From an uncultured Eubacterium sp. (GTDB taxonomy: Bacteria > Bacillota > Clostridia > Lachnospirales > Lachnospiraceae), in assembly GCA_948579355.1 (NCBI GenBank), contig CAPAOV010000008.1:1-64000 (forward strand): DNA of 64,000 nt. Direction: 5' to 3'. This document shows positions 7,505-15,487 of the stretch, piece after piece. Each line of letters begins with the position of its first letter. The stretch's first letter is position 1. The notes below the pieces were generated by a model, which was not told the origin of the DNA, ran no database searches, and saw only the letters and a program-made list of their open reading frames with translations. A program made the position numbers and the translations under genes.

Positions 7505-7642
7505 ATGATAATTTTGTATTTAGATAATAAAAGTAAGGATAAGATTGGTATAGATGTCTATGCTTTGTTTATGCGTGAGGCAATGGAAACTATGGACAGC
7601 GAAACTTTTCAGCTATATTTAAAAAGTAATAAAAACAAGTGA
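7505..7642 (+). CDS. short open frame, unknown
   Basis: A 45-codon frame (MIILYLDNKSKDKIGIDVYA...) without a clear binding site. The composition is protein-like and the end is MREAMETMDSETFQLYLK. It may be the 3' end of a lost gene. No family recognised. Confidence 0.25.
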   Translation: MIILYLDNKSKDKIGIDVYALFMREAMETMDSETFQLYLKSNKNK

Positions 7643-7687
7643 GAAGAAAATTCTGTTTTATTATATAGAGAAAGAGGTTTAATAGGA

Positions 7688-8248
7688 ATGAATAAACTTA
7701 TTCTAATTGCAGGTGCATCAGCAACAGGAAAATCAAGATATGCCAAACATCTCATTAATTCTTTGAAGCTTCCTGTTATAAGCAAGGATTCAATAAAAGA
7801 AGTAATGCATGACGGATTACATTTTAATGCCGAGACGGTTGAGCAGACACAATATTATGGTGCATGTGCATATAAGTTGTTCTTTCATTTTGCAGAATGT
7901 ATGATGAAAAGTGGAGTTGACCTATGTTTGGAAAGCAACTTTACGAATCAGGGAAAAGATATAATACTTTTTCTTTTAGAGACATATCATTATGAATCTA
8001 TGACTATATTTTTGAATGCCCCTTTGGAACTTCTGCATCAAAGATTTATTAACAGGGAAAAGACGGAAGAGCGACATATAGGGCTAAGTCATGGTGTTTA
8101 CAATGATTTTGAAACATATAGGAAAGTTGCCATACATCAAACAGAGTTTGATTTGGGTGATAAACGGCTCGAAGTTGATGTGTCCGATTGGGATAAAGTG
8201 GATTATGGATATATTGATTCGAGAATTAGAGAGTTTATAAAGCAATAG
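7688..8248 (+). CDS. P-loop kinase (AAA_33 / zeta-toxin-like fold)
   Basis: A 186-residue protein with Walker A GASATGKSRYAK at about 9-20, a conserved Lys-Asp (SKDSIKE) after strand 2, the LCLESNFTNQG strand for substrate, and a lid region with HQRFINREKTEERH. This is a small phosphoryl-transfer kinase of the family that includes antibiotic kinases, polynucleotide kinases and zeta toxins. No antitoxin is adjacent, so a detoxifying or metabolite kinase is more likely. Start ATG after gaaagaggttt. Confidence 0.75.
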   Translation: MNKLILIAGASATGKSRYAKHLINSLKLPVISKDSIKEVMHDGLHFNAETVEQTQYYGACAYKLFFHFAECMMKSGVDLCLESNFTNQGKDIILFLLETYHYESMTIFLNAPLELLHQRFINREKTEERHIGLSHGVYNDFETYRKVAIHQTEFDLGDKRLEVDVSDWDKVDYGYIDSRIREFIKQ

Positions 8249-8620
8249 AGAGCCTGTGATGAAGCATGGCGTCATAAGCCATGCACGGCTATATGAAGAC
8301 CTGTCTTGGAATGAAGACACCAAATCAGATGGTTTTAATGTATCAGTCGTTAATGTTCTAATACAGCTAAGGGTAACAGCAGGGTATGCTGTTGTCGGAA
8401 ATCATTATATCATATATATAATGTCAAGGCTAGGTAGTATTTTCTGCGAGAATCTCCACTTTCTCTTGACATTAGTTTAGAGGTGAAGTGTTACCAATCA
8501 TTGATACCCTTACAATACTTGGCCGTGCATATGGAGGGACATTGTAGAATTATATTGAGTGTTATGTTATACTGTTAGTGTTGTTAATGATAATTTTTTA
8601 GTTTAAGGGGGAAATAAAAC
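8249..8620 (+). other. 372-bp non-coding interval rich in inverted repeats
   Basis: No gene is evident. There are three inverted pairs: GCATGGC/GCCATGC at 8264-8270 and 8278-8284 (7-nt loop); TAATGTCAAG/CTTGACATTA at 8419-8428 and 8465-8474, enclosing 36 bases; and ATGCACGGC/GCCGTGCAT at 8281-8289 and 8522-8530, enclosing most of the interval. This could be a structured RNA, a small mobile-element remnant or terminators; it is not assignable by eye. Confidence 0.45.
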
Positions 8621-8986
8621 ATGGAATTTATTAATAAAAATGATATACAAGAATTAGCGAATCCGGGCGTAGTGTCAAGGCAATTATTGAATCCGGAAAA
8701 TTCTACAAGTAAAAGAGTAACGATAACAGAAGTACATTTAGAAATTGGAGCAAGTCAACCAAGGCATACACATGATATGTCAGAACAAATTTGGTATGCT
8801 ACGCAGGGGAGTGGGAAACTTTTGTTAGCAGATAATAAAGAAAAAGACTTTAAAGCTGGTGATGTAGTGCGGTTTGCTGATAAGGATATTCATGGATTAT
8901 TAAATGATGGAAATACAGAATTTGTATATATTTCTGTAACAGCTCCACCGATTGACTTTGGATATGCATATGAAGAAAAGAGATAA
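8621..8986 (+). CDS. cupin-domain protein
   Basis: A 121-residue single-domain cupin. Motif 1 is QPRHTHDMSEQIWYATQGSG, with the metal-binding His-His-Glu set; motif 2 is AGDVVRFADKDIHGLLNDG with the last His. A metal-dependent isomerase, dioxygenase or binding role is possible; the family is too broad for a substrate. Strong binding site aagggggaaat. A single gene preceded by the structured non-coding interval. Confidence 0.8.
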   Translation: MEFINKNDIQELANPGVVSRQLLNPENSTSKRVTITEVHLEIGASQPRHTHDMSEQIWYATQGSGKLLLADNKEKDFKAGDVVRFADKDIHGLLNDGNTEFVYISVTAPPIDFGYAYEEKR

Positions 8987-9078
8987 CTTTTGATGTTGGA
9001 TTAGGAGAGTTACATTTTTAGCAGAAAAGTAACAGTCAGGAGGCGATGGAAAATGCATGGCCCAACTGGAGGGAGGAT

Positions 9079-9570
9079 ATGGACGGAAGATTGAGAAATA
9101 TGGCATCCATATACATATCAAAAGATAATAAAATGTTGTTGCTCTACCGACAGGGCGGCAGAGTGGTTAATGACGTCTGGGTAGGCTCTGCGGGCGGACA
9201 TTTCGAGGAATATGAATTAAATGATGCCAGAGCTTGTGTGTTGCGTGAAATGCAGGAGGAATTAGGTATTGCCGAGAAGGATATAGAAAATTTGTATCTG
9301 CGTTATGTAACATTACGAAGAAGCAAGGGGGAGATACGTCAGAATTATTATTTTTTTGCTGATTTAAAAAATAATGTAGACGAGAAATTTTCTTCTAATG
9401 AGGGTGTCAGCAGATGGTTCCCTTTATCAGAATTAACATCTTTGGAAATGCCATTTACGTCAAAATATGTGATTGAACATTATCTGAATGTGGGATGTAA
9501 AACAGATGTGATATATGGCGGGATTGCAGATAGTCAAAAAGTAGTATTTATGGAAATGCCTGAGTTTTAG
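9079..9570 (+). CDS. Nudix hydrolase
   Basis: About 163 residues. The Nudix box is complete: GGHFEEYELNDARACVLREMQEELGI, i.e. Gly, Glu, then REMQEE. Conserved LLLYRQGG and NDVWVGSAGG precede it. It hydrolyses a nucleoside diphosphate linked to another group; the substrate is unknown. The ATG at 9079 is preferred (ggaggg 5 bases upstream), and a gene fragment at 17508 starts at the same point (DGKLRNM). An ATG at 9046 has its binding site too close. Confidence 0.85.
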   Translation: MDGRLRNMASIYISKDNKMLLLYRQGGRVVNDVWVGSAGGHFEEYELNDARACVLREMQEELGIAEKDIENLYLRYVTLRRSKGEIRQNYYFFADLKNNVDEKFSSNEGVSRWFPLSELTSLEMPFTSKYVIEHYLNVGCKTDVIYGGIADSQKVVFMEMPEF

Positions 9571-9581
9571 GAGGTGAGTTG

Positions 9582-10064
9582 ATGATTTGCAAAATTAGAA
9601 GGAAAGAGATACCAGACTGTGTAGAAGTTATCTGCAAAAGTTTTATGACAGTAGCAGACGAGTTTGGATTTACGGCAGAAAACGCGCCGAGATTTACAGC
9701 TTTTGCGACAACAGAGGAACGCCTTATTTATCATCTGGAACAAGAGCAGAGACTAATGTTTGCATATTACAGCGATGGTAAGATGGTAGGATATTATTCT
9801 TTGCTGAAGAAAAATGAAAAAGAGTGTGAACTAAATAATTTATGTGTGTTAGAGGAGTACAGACATAAAAAAATTGGAGAGCAGCTTTTGGAGCATGCCA
9901 TCGCTGAGGCAAGGAGCATGGGATGTTCTCAGATGAATATTGGAATTGTGGAGGAAAATGTGAAGCTGCGAAAATGGTATGAGGCATACGGAGTGGAGCA
10001 TATAGGAACGGAAAAATATGATTTTTTTCCTTTTGTCTGTGGTTATATGAAAAAGATGTTGTAA
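9582..10064 (+). CDS. GNAT-family acetyltransferase
   Basis: About 160 residues. The acetyl-CoA binding segment is ELNNLCVLEEYRHKKIGEQL (motif A, with R-x-x-x-x-G-x-x-L), then a C-terminal NVKLRKWYEAYGVEHIGTEK strand-helix that is usual for small-molecule N-acetyltransferases. The substrate is unknown. It starts 12 bp after the Nudix gene on ATG 9582 with ggaggtg upstream, so the two are probably co-transcribed. Confidence 0.85.
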   Translation: MICKIRRKEIPDCVEVICKSFMTVADEFGFTAENAPRFTAFATTEERLIYHLEQEQRLMFAYYSDGKMVGYYSLLKKNEKECELNNLCVLEEYRHKKIGEQLLEHAIAEARSMGCSQMNIGIVEENVKLRKWYEAYGVEHIGTEKYDFFPFVCGYMKKML

Positions 10065-10219
10065 AGGTGTTCTTACAATATAAACTGAAACGAGAATGCG
10101 GGATGAGAGGTATTAAATCGTTTAGAAAAAGAGAAAGTAAATTTTAAACTACCTTTTGAGGAAACACCGGAAGACATTGTGGAACGAATCTATAGAACTA
10201 TAATGAAAAGAGATAAATA

Positions 10220-10678
10220 ATGATTAAAAAGATTGACAATAAAAAGGAAAAAGAAAAGATTTGCATGGAAGTGTTGGAAGCACTGCCAGAATGGTTTGAA
10301 ATTCCAGAGAGCAGAGTGTCTTATGCGAAAGAAAGCAGGGAACTTCCTTTTTTTGCAGATGTAGGGAATGAGATTGCCAGAGGATTTATTGTAATGAAAG
10401 AAACCAGTCATTATACGGTGGAAATCTATGTTATGGGTGTTAAGAAAGAGTATCACCGTTTAGGAATTGGCAGTGAACTTTTTGAAGCATTTTATCAGAC
10501 TGCAAAAGAGAAAGGATATGAGTTTATTCAAGTAAAGACCGTCCGGAAAGGGATGTATCCGGATTACGATTTGACGAATGCATTTTATCAAAAGGTAGGA
10601 TTTCGGGAACTGGAGTGTATGGAAAGTCTATGGGACGAGGCGAACCCATGTCAGGTGTATGTGATGGCGATAAGCTAG
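10220..10678 (+). CDS. GNAT-family acetyltransferase
   Basis: A 152-residue protein with motif A VEIYVMGVKKEYHRLGIGSE and the later ANAFYQKVGF-like NAFYQKVGFRELE segment. It resembles the YjaB/YhbS group of GNATs. The ATG overlaps the stop of a 37-codon frame (10107-10220, ...FEETPEDIVERIYRTIMK) that has no start codon, presumably the end of a deleted upstream gene. Single gene otherwise. Confidence 0.85.
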   Translation: MIKKIDNKKEKEKICMEVLEALPEWFEIPESRVSYAKESRELPFFADVGNEIARGFIVMKETSHYTVEIYVMGVKKEYHRLGIGSELFEAFYQTAKEKGYEFIQVKTVRKGMYPDYDLTNAFYQKVGFRELECMESLWDEANPCQVYVMAIS

Positions 10679-10806
10679 TGGAGATATTAAGGTAGTCAAA
10701 TATCAGTGCTACAAAATTAAAAAAATATGACACGTTGGTAAATTTCTGTTTGTTGAATTGGCATATGTGATGTTGATGCAGAAATCGGATTATGAAAGAG
10801 GAACCT

Positions 10807-11346
10807 ATGGGAATTATTGTATGTGGCTTAAATGGCAGTGGAAAGAGTACATTAGGAAAAGCTCTTGCGAAGAAGCTGCATTTTCATTTTATAGATAATG
10901 AGGACTTGTATTTTCCTAAGACAGACCCCAAGTATATTTATGCCTCTCCACGTTCTCGTGAAGAGGTAGAAAAGTTGCTTTGGAATGAGATAAGAGCATA
11001 TGAGAATTTTGTTTTTACTTCTGTAAAAGGAGATTATGGAGAAACTATCTCTTCCTTTTTTCAATATGCTGTCTTGATTGATGTTCCAAAGGATATTCGG
11101 TTGCAGCGAGTTAGAAATCGTTCGTTTCAGAAGTTTGGTAAAAGGATGCTATTAGGCGGGGATTTGCATGAGCAAGAAGAAAAATTCTTCGAATTTGTGA
11201 AATCCCGACCGGAAAATATGGTTGAAAAATGGGTGCGGTCGTTAAAATGTCCTATTCTACGAATCGACGGAACAAAACCTATTGAAGAAAACGTGGATTT
11301 TGTTATGGAACAGATACAAAATTTAGGTCAAGTGGTGGTAGAATAA
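10807..11346 (+). CDS. P-loop ATPase/kinase of the shikimate-kinase-like type
   Basis: About 179 residues with Walker A GLNGSGKSTLGKALAKKL at the N-terminus and HFIDNEDLYFP as the substrate-side acidic strand, then an RVRNRSFQKFG lid. These features place it with small phosphoryl-transfer kinases (AAA_18/adenylate- and shikimate-kinase fold). The ATG at 10807 has gagga 5 bases upstream; an in-frame ATG at 10792 has no clear site. Substrate unknown. Confidence 0.75.
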   Translation: MGIIVCGLNGSGKSTLGKALAKKLHFHFIDNEDLYFPKTDPKYIYASPRSREEVEKLLWNEIRAYENFVFTSVKGDYGETISSFFQYAVLIDVPKDIRLQRVRNRSFQKFGKRMLLGGDLHEQEEKFFEFVKSRPENMVEKWVRSLKCPILRIDGTKPIEENVDFVMEQIQNLGQVVVE

Positions 11347-11457
11347 TGCTCGGAAAACAGGCACAGAAAAGGGAATTTGGTATCTTATACAGGAAGCTGG
11401 GGAACTGCTTGTATCTGCGCTGGCGTTATACAGAAATTTTGCTTTGGAGGATGCAGC

Positions 11458-11907
11458 ATGAAAATAGAAAGAGCAGAAAAAGTTGATTTATTAAAAATAC
11501 TTAACTTGCAGTATCTTGCTTATCAAAGTGAAGCAAGGCTTTTTGATAACGAAGATATTCCGCCATTAAAACAAACTTTGGCTGATGTGGAGAACGAATA
11601 TCAAAGAGGTGTTATTTTAAAAGCTTTGGATGAAGACCAAAACATCATAGGTTCTGTAAGAGCATTTTGCGATAACGAGACGGTTTATATTGGAAAATTG
11701 ATGGTTCATCCATCAAAACAGGGACAAGGAATAGGAACAAAACTTCTTTTGGAAATAGAAAATGAATATCCAAACAAAAGGTATGAATTGTTTACCAGTA
11801 CCAAGAGTAAAAAGAATATAGCATTGTATCAGAAACAGGGCTATAAAATTTTTGACGAGAAACAAGTTACAGAGGAATTGAGATTTGTGTATATGGAGAA
11901 AGTATAA
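11458..11907 (+). CDS. GNAT-family acetyltransferase
   Basis: A 149-residue protein starting MKIERAEKVDLLKILNLQYL. Motif A is VYIGKLMVHPSKQGQGIGTK (Q/RxxGxG/A), and FTSTKSKKNIALYQKQGYK is the C-terminal GNAT segment. Strong binding site ttggaggatgcagc. Close to acetyltransferases of the YkkB/YitI kind; the acceptor is not predictable. Confidence 0.85.
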   Translation: MKIERAEKVDLLKILNLQYLAYQSEARLFDNEDIPPLKQTLADVENEYQRGVILKALDEDQNIIGSVRAFCDNETVYIGKLMVHPSKQGQGIGTKLLLEIENEYPNKRYELFTSTKSKKNIALYQKQGYKIFDEKQVTEELRFVYMEKV

Positions 11908-12310
11908 AACTGTGGAAAAATATTTGCTGATAAGTTTAGGGGTATTGAAAAAGGCAAATACGTTCTACATGCCATATCAGAATACTACGATATGGCAGCA
12001 AAAGCTACAGATAAAATTCAAATATGCATAACTGATTGATTATTGTCATGAGATGGACACTCATGGAATAAGGCATTGGAGGAAAGTTTTATGGCGGAAG
12101 ATGCGGTGTTGTAAAGGCTGAAGCAAATCTCGCAACGTTGGTGCGAGATTTGAAAGAAATTGAGAAGAGGAAGCGGGACAAAAATATGGAAACTTGTGCA
12201 CAGCAATAGGCTATATAAAGCTACATTGTGGATGGTATACATATCGGGAAATTTGCAGATAAATGGCAACAATACCTGAATGAAATATAAAAGAAATTGG
12301 AGGAAGAAAA
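11908..12310 (+). other. 403-bp interval with gene debris and a hairpin
   Basis: No intact gene. Short open stretches read GIEKGKYVLHAISEYYDMAA (near 11938) and EANLATLVRDLKEIEKRKRD (near 12120), both protein-like and truncated. A perfect 10-bp inverted repeat lies at 12125-12134 and 12142-12151 (7-nt loop) with no T-tract, and it coincides with the second fragment's coding sequence. Confidence 0.4.
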
Positions 12311-12658
12311 ATGTTATTTGTATGTTACCCAAAATGTTCAACTTGTAAAAAGGCTGAGAAGTGGCTGAATGAACACAATTTGCAATATGCAGTGCGCCAT
12401 ATTGCGGAGGACAATCCCTCTTATGATGAATTAAGAGAATGGCATAAGAAAAGCGGGCTTCCATTGAAAAGGTTTTTTAATACCAGTGGCGTGCTCTATA
12501 AAGAAATGGAATTGAAAAATAAGCTTCCGTCAATGAGCGAGGATGAGCAATTGAAACTTCTAGCCACCAATGGAATGCTTGTGAAACGTCCAATTATAAT
12601 CAGTGACGATAAAGTACTTGTTGGTTTTAAAGTAAATGAATGGGACAGTTTATTATAG
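12311..12658 (+). CDS. ArsC/Spx-family thioredoxin-fold protein
   Basis: A 115-residue protein beginning MLFVCYPKCSTCKKAEKWL. The CSTC pair is the CXXC redox or arsenate-reductase-like motif, and LKRFFNTSG and VKRPIIISDDKVLVGFK are the conserved later blocks, with Arg and cis-Pro. Length is typical of the YffB/YusI/Spx superfamily. No arsenite transporter is adjacent, so an orphan reductase or an Spx-like regulator is more likely than an ars operon member. Start ATG after ttggaggaagaaaa. Confidence 0.85.
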   Translation: MLFVCYPKCSTCKKAEKWLNEHNLQYAVRHIAEDNPSYDELREWHKKSGLPLKRFFNTSGVLYKEMELKNKLPSMSEDEQLKLLATNGMLVKRPIIISDDKVLVGFKVNEWDSLL

Positions 12659-12701
12659 GCATTAAAGTGAAAAACACTTCTTACAGAAAGAGAGGAACAG
12701 A

Positions 12702-13577
12702 ATGCGTATCTTAGTTTTAGGCGGTACAAGATATTTTGGTATTCCCATGATAAAAGAATTGCTTGTCCGGGGACATAATGTAACGATAGCGACGAGAGGA
12801 AATGTCGAAGACGATTTTGGTGATAAGATAGAGCGGATTATAGTTGAGAGAACCGATGCCGAAAGCATGAAAAAAGCATTTGCGGGACAATATTATGATG
12901 CCGTTATTGATAAAATTGCGTACTGCTCAAACGATATCAGATATGTAATGGATGCGCTGAATTTTGAAAAGTATATTTATATGTCCAGCACATCGGTGTA
13001 TGAACCAAAGCATAGTAACACAAAAGAAACAGATTTTGATGGCATTCATAGAAAAATGGAGTGGTGTACCCGATTTGATTATCCTTATGAGGAAATCAAG
13101 CGTCAGGCAGAGTGCGCTTTATGGCAGAAATACAGTGATAAAAAGTGGATTGCTGTCCGCTATCCATTTGTGATAGGGATGGATGATTATACAAACAGGC
13201 TGCGATTTTATGTAGAGCATACAATGAAAGAAATCCCGATGAATATTGACAATATGGACTGTCAGATGGGATATATTCGCTCTGATGAAGCGGGAAAATT
13301 TCTTGCCTATCTGGTGGATACAGATTTTATGGGTGCCGTAAATGGCAGTTCCCATGGAACAATTTCCATAAGAGAAATCATTTCATATGTGGAGCAGAAA
13401 ACAGGCAGGAAAGCGTCTCTATCTGTGGATGGAGAAGAGGCTCCCTATAATGGAGAACCGCAATATAGTATTAATACAGAAGTCGCTGAAGAATTAGGCT
13501 TCAGATTTTCAACATTGAAAGACTGGCTCTATGATTTAATAGACTATTATATAAAAGAAATTGAAAAGGAAAGTTGA
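12702..13577 (+). CDS. NAD-dependent epimerase/dehydratase (SDR family)
   Basis: A 291-residue protein. MRILVLGGTRYFGIPMIKEL is the N-terminal Rossmann GxxGxxG motif. YIYMSSTSVYE and the YPYEEIKRQAE Tyr-x-x-x-Lys form the catalytic set of extended SDR enzymes. The middle part (VIGMDDYTNRL...) resembles NAD-epimerases acting on nucleotide-sugar or similar substrates, as in the reductases beside AraC regulators in gut Clostridia. It is followed 99 bp later by an AraC-type regulator. Confidence 0.85.
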   Translation: MRILVLGGTRYFGIPMIKELLVRGHNVTIATRGNVEDDFGDKIERIIVERTDAESMKKAFAGQYYDAVIDKIAYCSNDIRYVMDALNFEKYIYMSSTSVYEPKHSNTKETDFDGIHRKMEWCTRFDYPYEEIKRQAECALWQKYSDKKWIAVRYPFVIGMDDYTNRLRFYVEHTMKEIPMNIDNMDCQMGYIRSDEAGKFLAYLVDTDFMGAVNGSSHGTISIREIISYVEQKTGRKASLSVDGEEAPYNGEPQYSINTEVAEELGFRFSTLKDWLYDLIDYYIKEIEKES

Positions 13578-13676
13578 TTTTGGGAAGAGTGAAAAAAAGA
13601 AATTTACTCAAAACGTCAAACGTAATATGCTCCTTTTTGATATAATGAATTTACGATATCGGAAAGAGGTTGGAAT

Positions 13677-14477
13677 ATGCGGAGCATAGAACTTTTAATG
13701 AAAGCATTAGAATATATTGAGCAGCATCTTCGCGATGAAATTAAAACGGAGGATGTGGCTGCTGTTTGCTTTTGCTCTAAATCAACCCTTGAAAAATTAT
13801 TTCGCAGGGTACATGGTATTTCGGTACATGACTACATTGTCCGCAGAAGGATGATGTTAGGGGCAAAGAGATTATCCCAAAATCCTGAAGTGGCAATTCT
13901 CGACATAGCCCTTGAATATGGTTATAGTACCCACGAATCCTTTGCACGTGCATTTAAACAGGTATGGAATTGTAAACCTTCTGAGTTTCGCAAAAAGCGA
14001 TTCACAGAATTATTTCCGAGGTTAAATGTGCCAACGGAGAAAGGAGACAACTATATTATGGAGAGACGACATGTAGATATCAGTGAATTATACGATTTAT
14101 TTCAAGATAGGAAAGACTGTTATTTTGTTCTTTGTGACATTAAACATATGGCTCCTATTAATGAGATTTCGAGAAAAGCAGGTGATTTGGCTATTTTGGA
14201 GCAGATGCGGCGTATGACAGCGGCGGCAGGGGAGGAGGATATAACATTCCGTATTGGCGGAGATGAATTTTGCATCCTCACAACCAGTAACGAGGAGTCC
14301 TATGCAGAGCAGATTGCGCAAAGAATCCGTAATATGAATAATCAGACATTTGCCTTTGAAAAGCAGCAAATACCGTTGTCCCTGCATGTGACAACGACAA
14401 GTCTAAAAGAATGTTGCCGTTATGAGGAGGTATTTGCAGGGTTGCATGTTGCAATCAAAGAATGCAAAGAAAAATGA
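13677..14477 (+). CDS. AraC-type HTH protein fused to a GGDEF-like domain
   Basis: A 266-residue protein. Residues 1-110 are a double helix-turn-helix of AraC type (VAAVCFCSKSTLEKLFRRVH, then YGYSTHESFARAFKQVWNCKPSEF). Residues about 133-262 look like a diguanylate cyclase domain: YFVLCDIKHMAPINEISRKAGD matches the metal-binding and N-x-x-G/A-GD part, and FRIGGDEFCIL at 191-201 carries an intact GGDEF. The DNA-binding domain at the N-terminus followed by GGDEF is an unusual order. It may couple gene control with c-di-GMP or use GGDEF as a nucleotide sensor. Confidence 0.75.
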   Translation: MRSIELLMKALEYIEQHLRDEIKTEDVAAVCFCSKSTLEKLFRRVHGISVHDYIVRRRMMLGAKRLSQNPEVAILDIALEYGYSTHESFARAFKQVWNCKPSEFRKKRFTELFPRLNVPTEKGDNYIMERRHVDISELYDLFQDRKDCYFVLCDIKHMAPINEISRKAGDLAILEQMRRMTAAAGEEDITFRIGGDEFCILTTSNEESYAEQIAQRIRNMNNQTFAFEKQQIPLSLHVTTTSLKECCRYEEVFAGLHVAIKECKEK

Positions 14478-14538
14478 GTAAACAATTCCACCGATTAGTA
14501 AGTTGTTTTGGTTTGCAGATACAGATTAGGAGGTAATT

Positions 14539-14973
14539 ATGGTTCGCGAGATTACGGAAAAGGACTACAATGCTTTGATGACATTGTATATGCAATTGCA
14601 TGATAATCCTATGCCTGAGGAGACAGCAGATGTAATAGCATTGTGGGAACGGATTTTGTATGACAAGGACCATCATATCATTGTGGCAGAGGAGGATGGA
14701 AAAATCGTTTCCTCCTGTGTCTGTGTAATTATTCCGAATTTGACACGCAACCAACGGCCCTACGCTTTTGTAGAAAATGTTATAACAGATGCTCAATATC
14801 GATGTCAGGGTTTTGCGTCAGCATGTTTGAACTATGCTAAGGAGATTGCATTAAAAGAAAATTGTTATAAACTGATGTTGCTGACTGGTTCAAGGAAAGA
14901 AAGCACGTTAAGTTTCTATCGCAAGGCAGGTTATAACAGCGAAGACAAGACAGCCTTTATTCAGTGGATTTAG
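14539..14973 (+). CDS. GNAT-family acetyltransferase
   Basis: A 144-residue protein (MVREITEKDYNALMTLYMQL). Motif A is AFVENVITDAQYRCQGFASA, then LMLLTGSRKESTLSFYRKAGY. These are the usual small GNAT blocks. Strong binding site aggaggtaatt. Substrate unknown. Confidence 0.85.
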   Translation: MVREITEKDYNALMTLYMQLHDNPMPEETADVIALWERILYDKDHHIIVAEEDGKIVSSCVCVIIPNLTRNQRPYAFVENVITDAQYRCQGFASACLNYAKEIALKENCYKLMLLTGSRKESTLSFYRKAGYNSEDKTAFIQWI

Positions 14974-15070
14974 GTGTTTCCGAAGTAAAAAAGCTAGTGT
15001 CGGGTCAGACACGCCATTCTTTTGTGAACGGTAATGGGAAAGCTTATTATAGGAATTGGAGAGGGGAAAT

Positions 15071-15388
15071 ATGATTGTGGGATTTATTATATGGAGCATA
15101 TGCACCGCTATTTTTTTGGGAATAGGAATTTCCTGTCGTAAATCAGGGGAAGCAGCAGGCTTTTTTACTTTCGTGAAGCCGCCGGTAGTGGAGGATGTGG
15201 AACATTATAATAATGCAGTGTCCAAATTATGGTTTGTCGGGTCAGGTGTATTTGAAATTATTGGTGTTCCACTTTTGTTTTTAAAGCAAAATTCGCCCTT
15301 GTTCGTTCTGGTAGTTTTTGCAGTAGTGATTTTGCTTCTTGTTATGATGATTGTATACATAAAGATTGAAACAAAGTATAAGAAATAA
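15071..15388 (+). CDS. small membrane protein, unknown
   Basis: A 105-residue protein with hydrophobic helices at about 2-20, 48-67 and 74-96. The soluble stretch between helices 1 and 2 (KSGEAAGFFTFVKPPVVEDV) is the most conserved-looking part and resembles the DUF3784-type small membrane proteins. ATG at 15071 with ggagaggggaaat upstream. No functional clue from neighbours. Confidence 0.65.
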   Translation: MIVGFIIWSICTAIFLGIGISCRKSGEAAGFFTFVKPPVVEDVEHYNNAVSKLWFVGSGVFEIIGVPLLFLKQNSPLFVLVVFAVVILLLVMMIVYIKIETKYKK

Positions 15389-15399
15389 CTTTGTTCCGA

Positions 15400-15427
15400 C
15401 ACGAGAAACTCTTGTAGGTTTCTCGTG
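15400..15427 (+). repeat. perfect 10-bp hairpin
   Basis: CACGAGAAAC (15400-15409) pairs exactly with GTTTCTCGTG (15418-15427) around an 8-nt loop, 12 bases after the membrane-protein stop. There is no T-tract, so it is not a classic intrinsic terminator. Confidence 0.6.
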
Positions 15428-15487
15428 CGGTTCTTCGCGATAAATCGCTCAGAAATAGGGATTAATATGTTTGGAATGGAGATTAAA

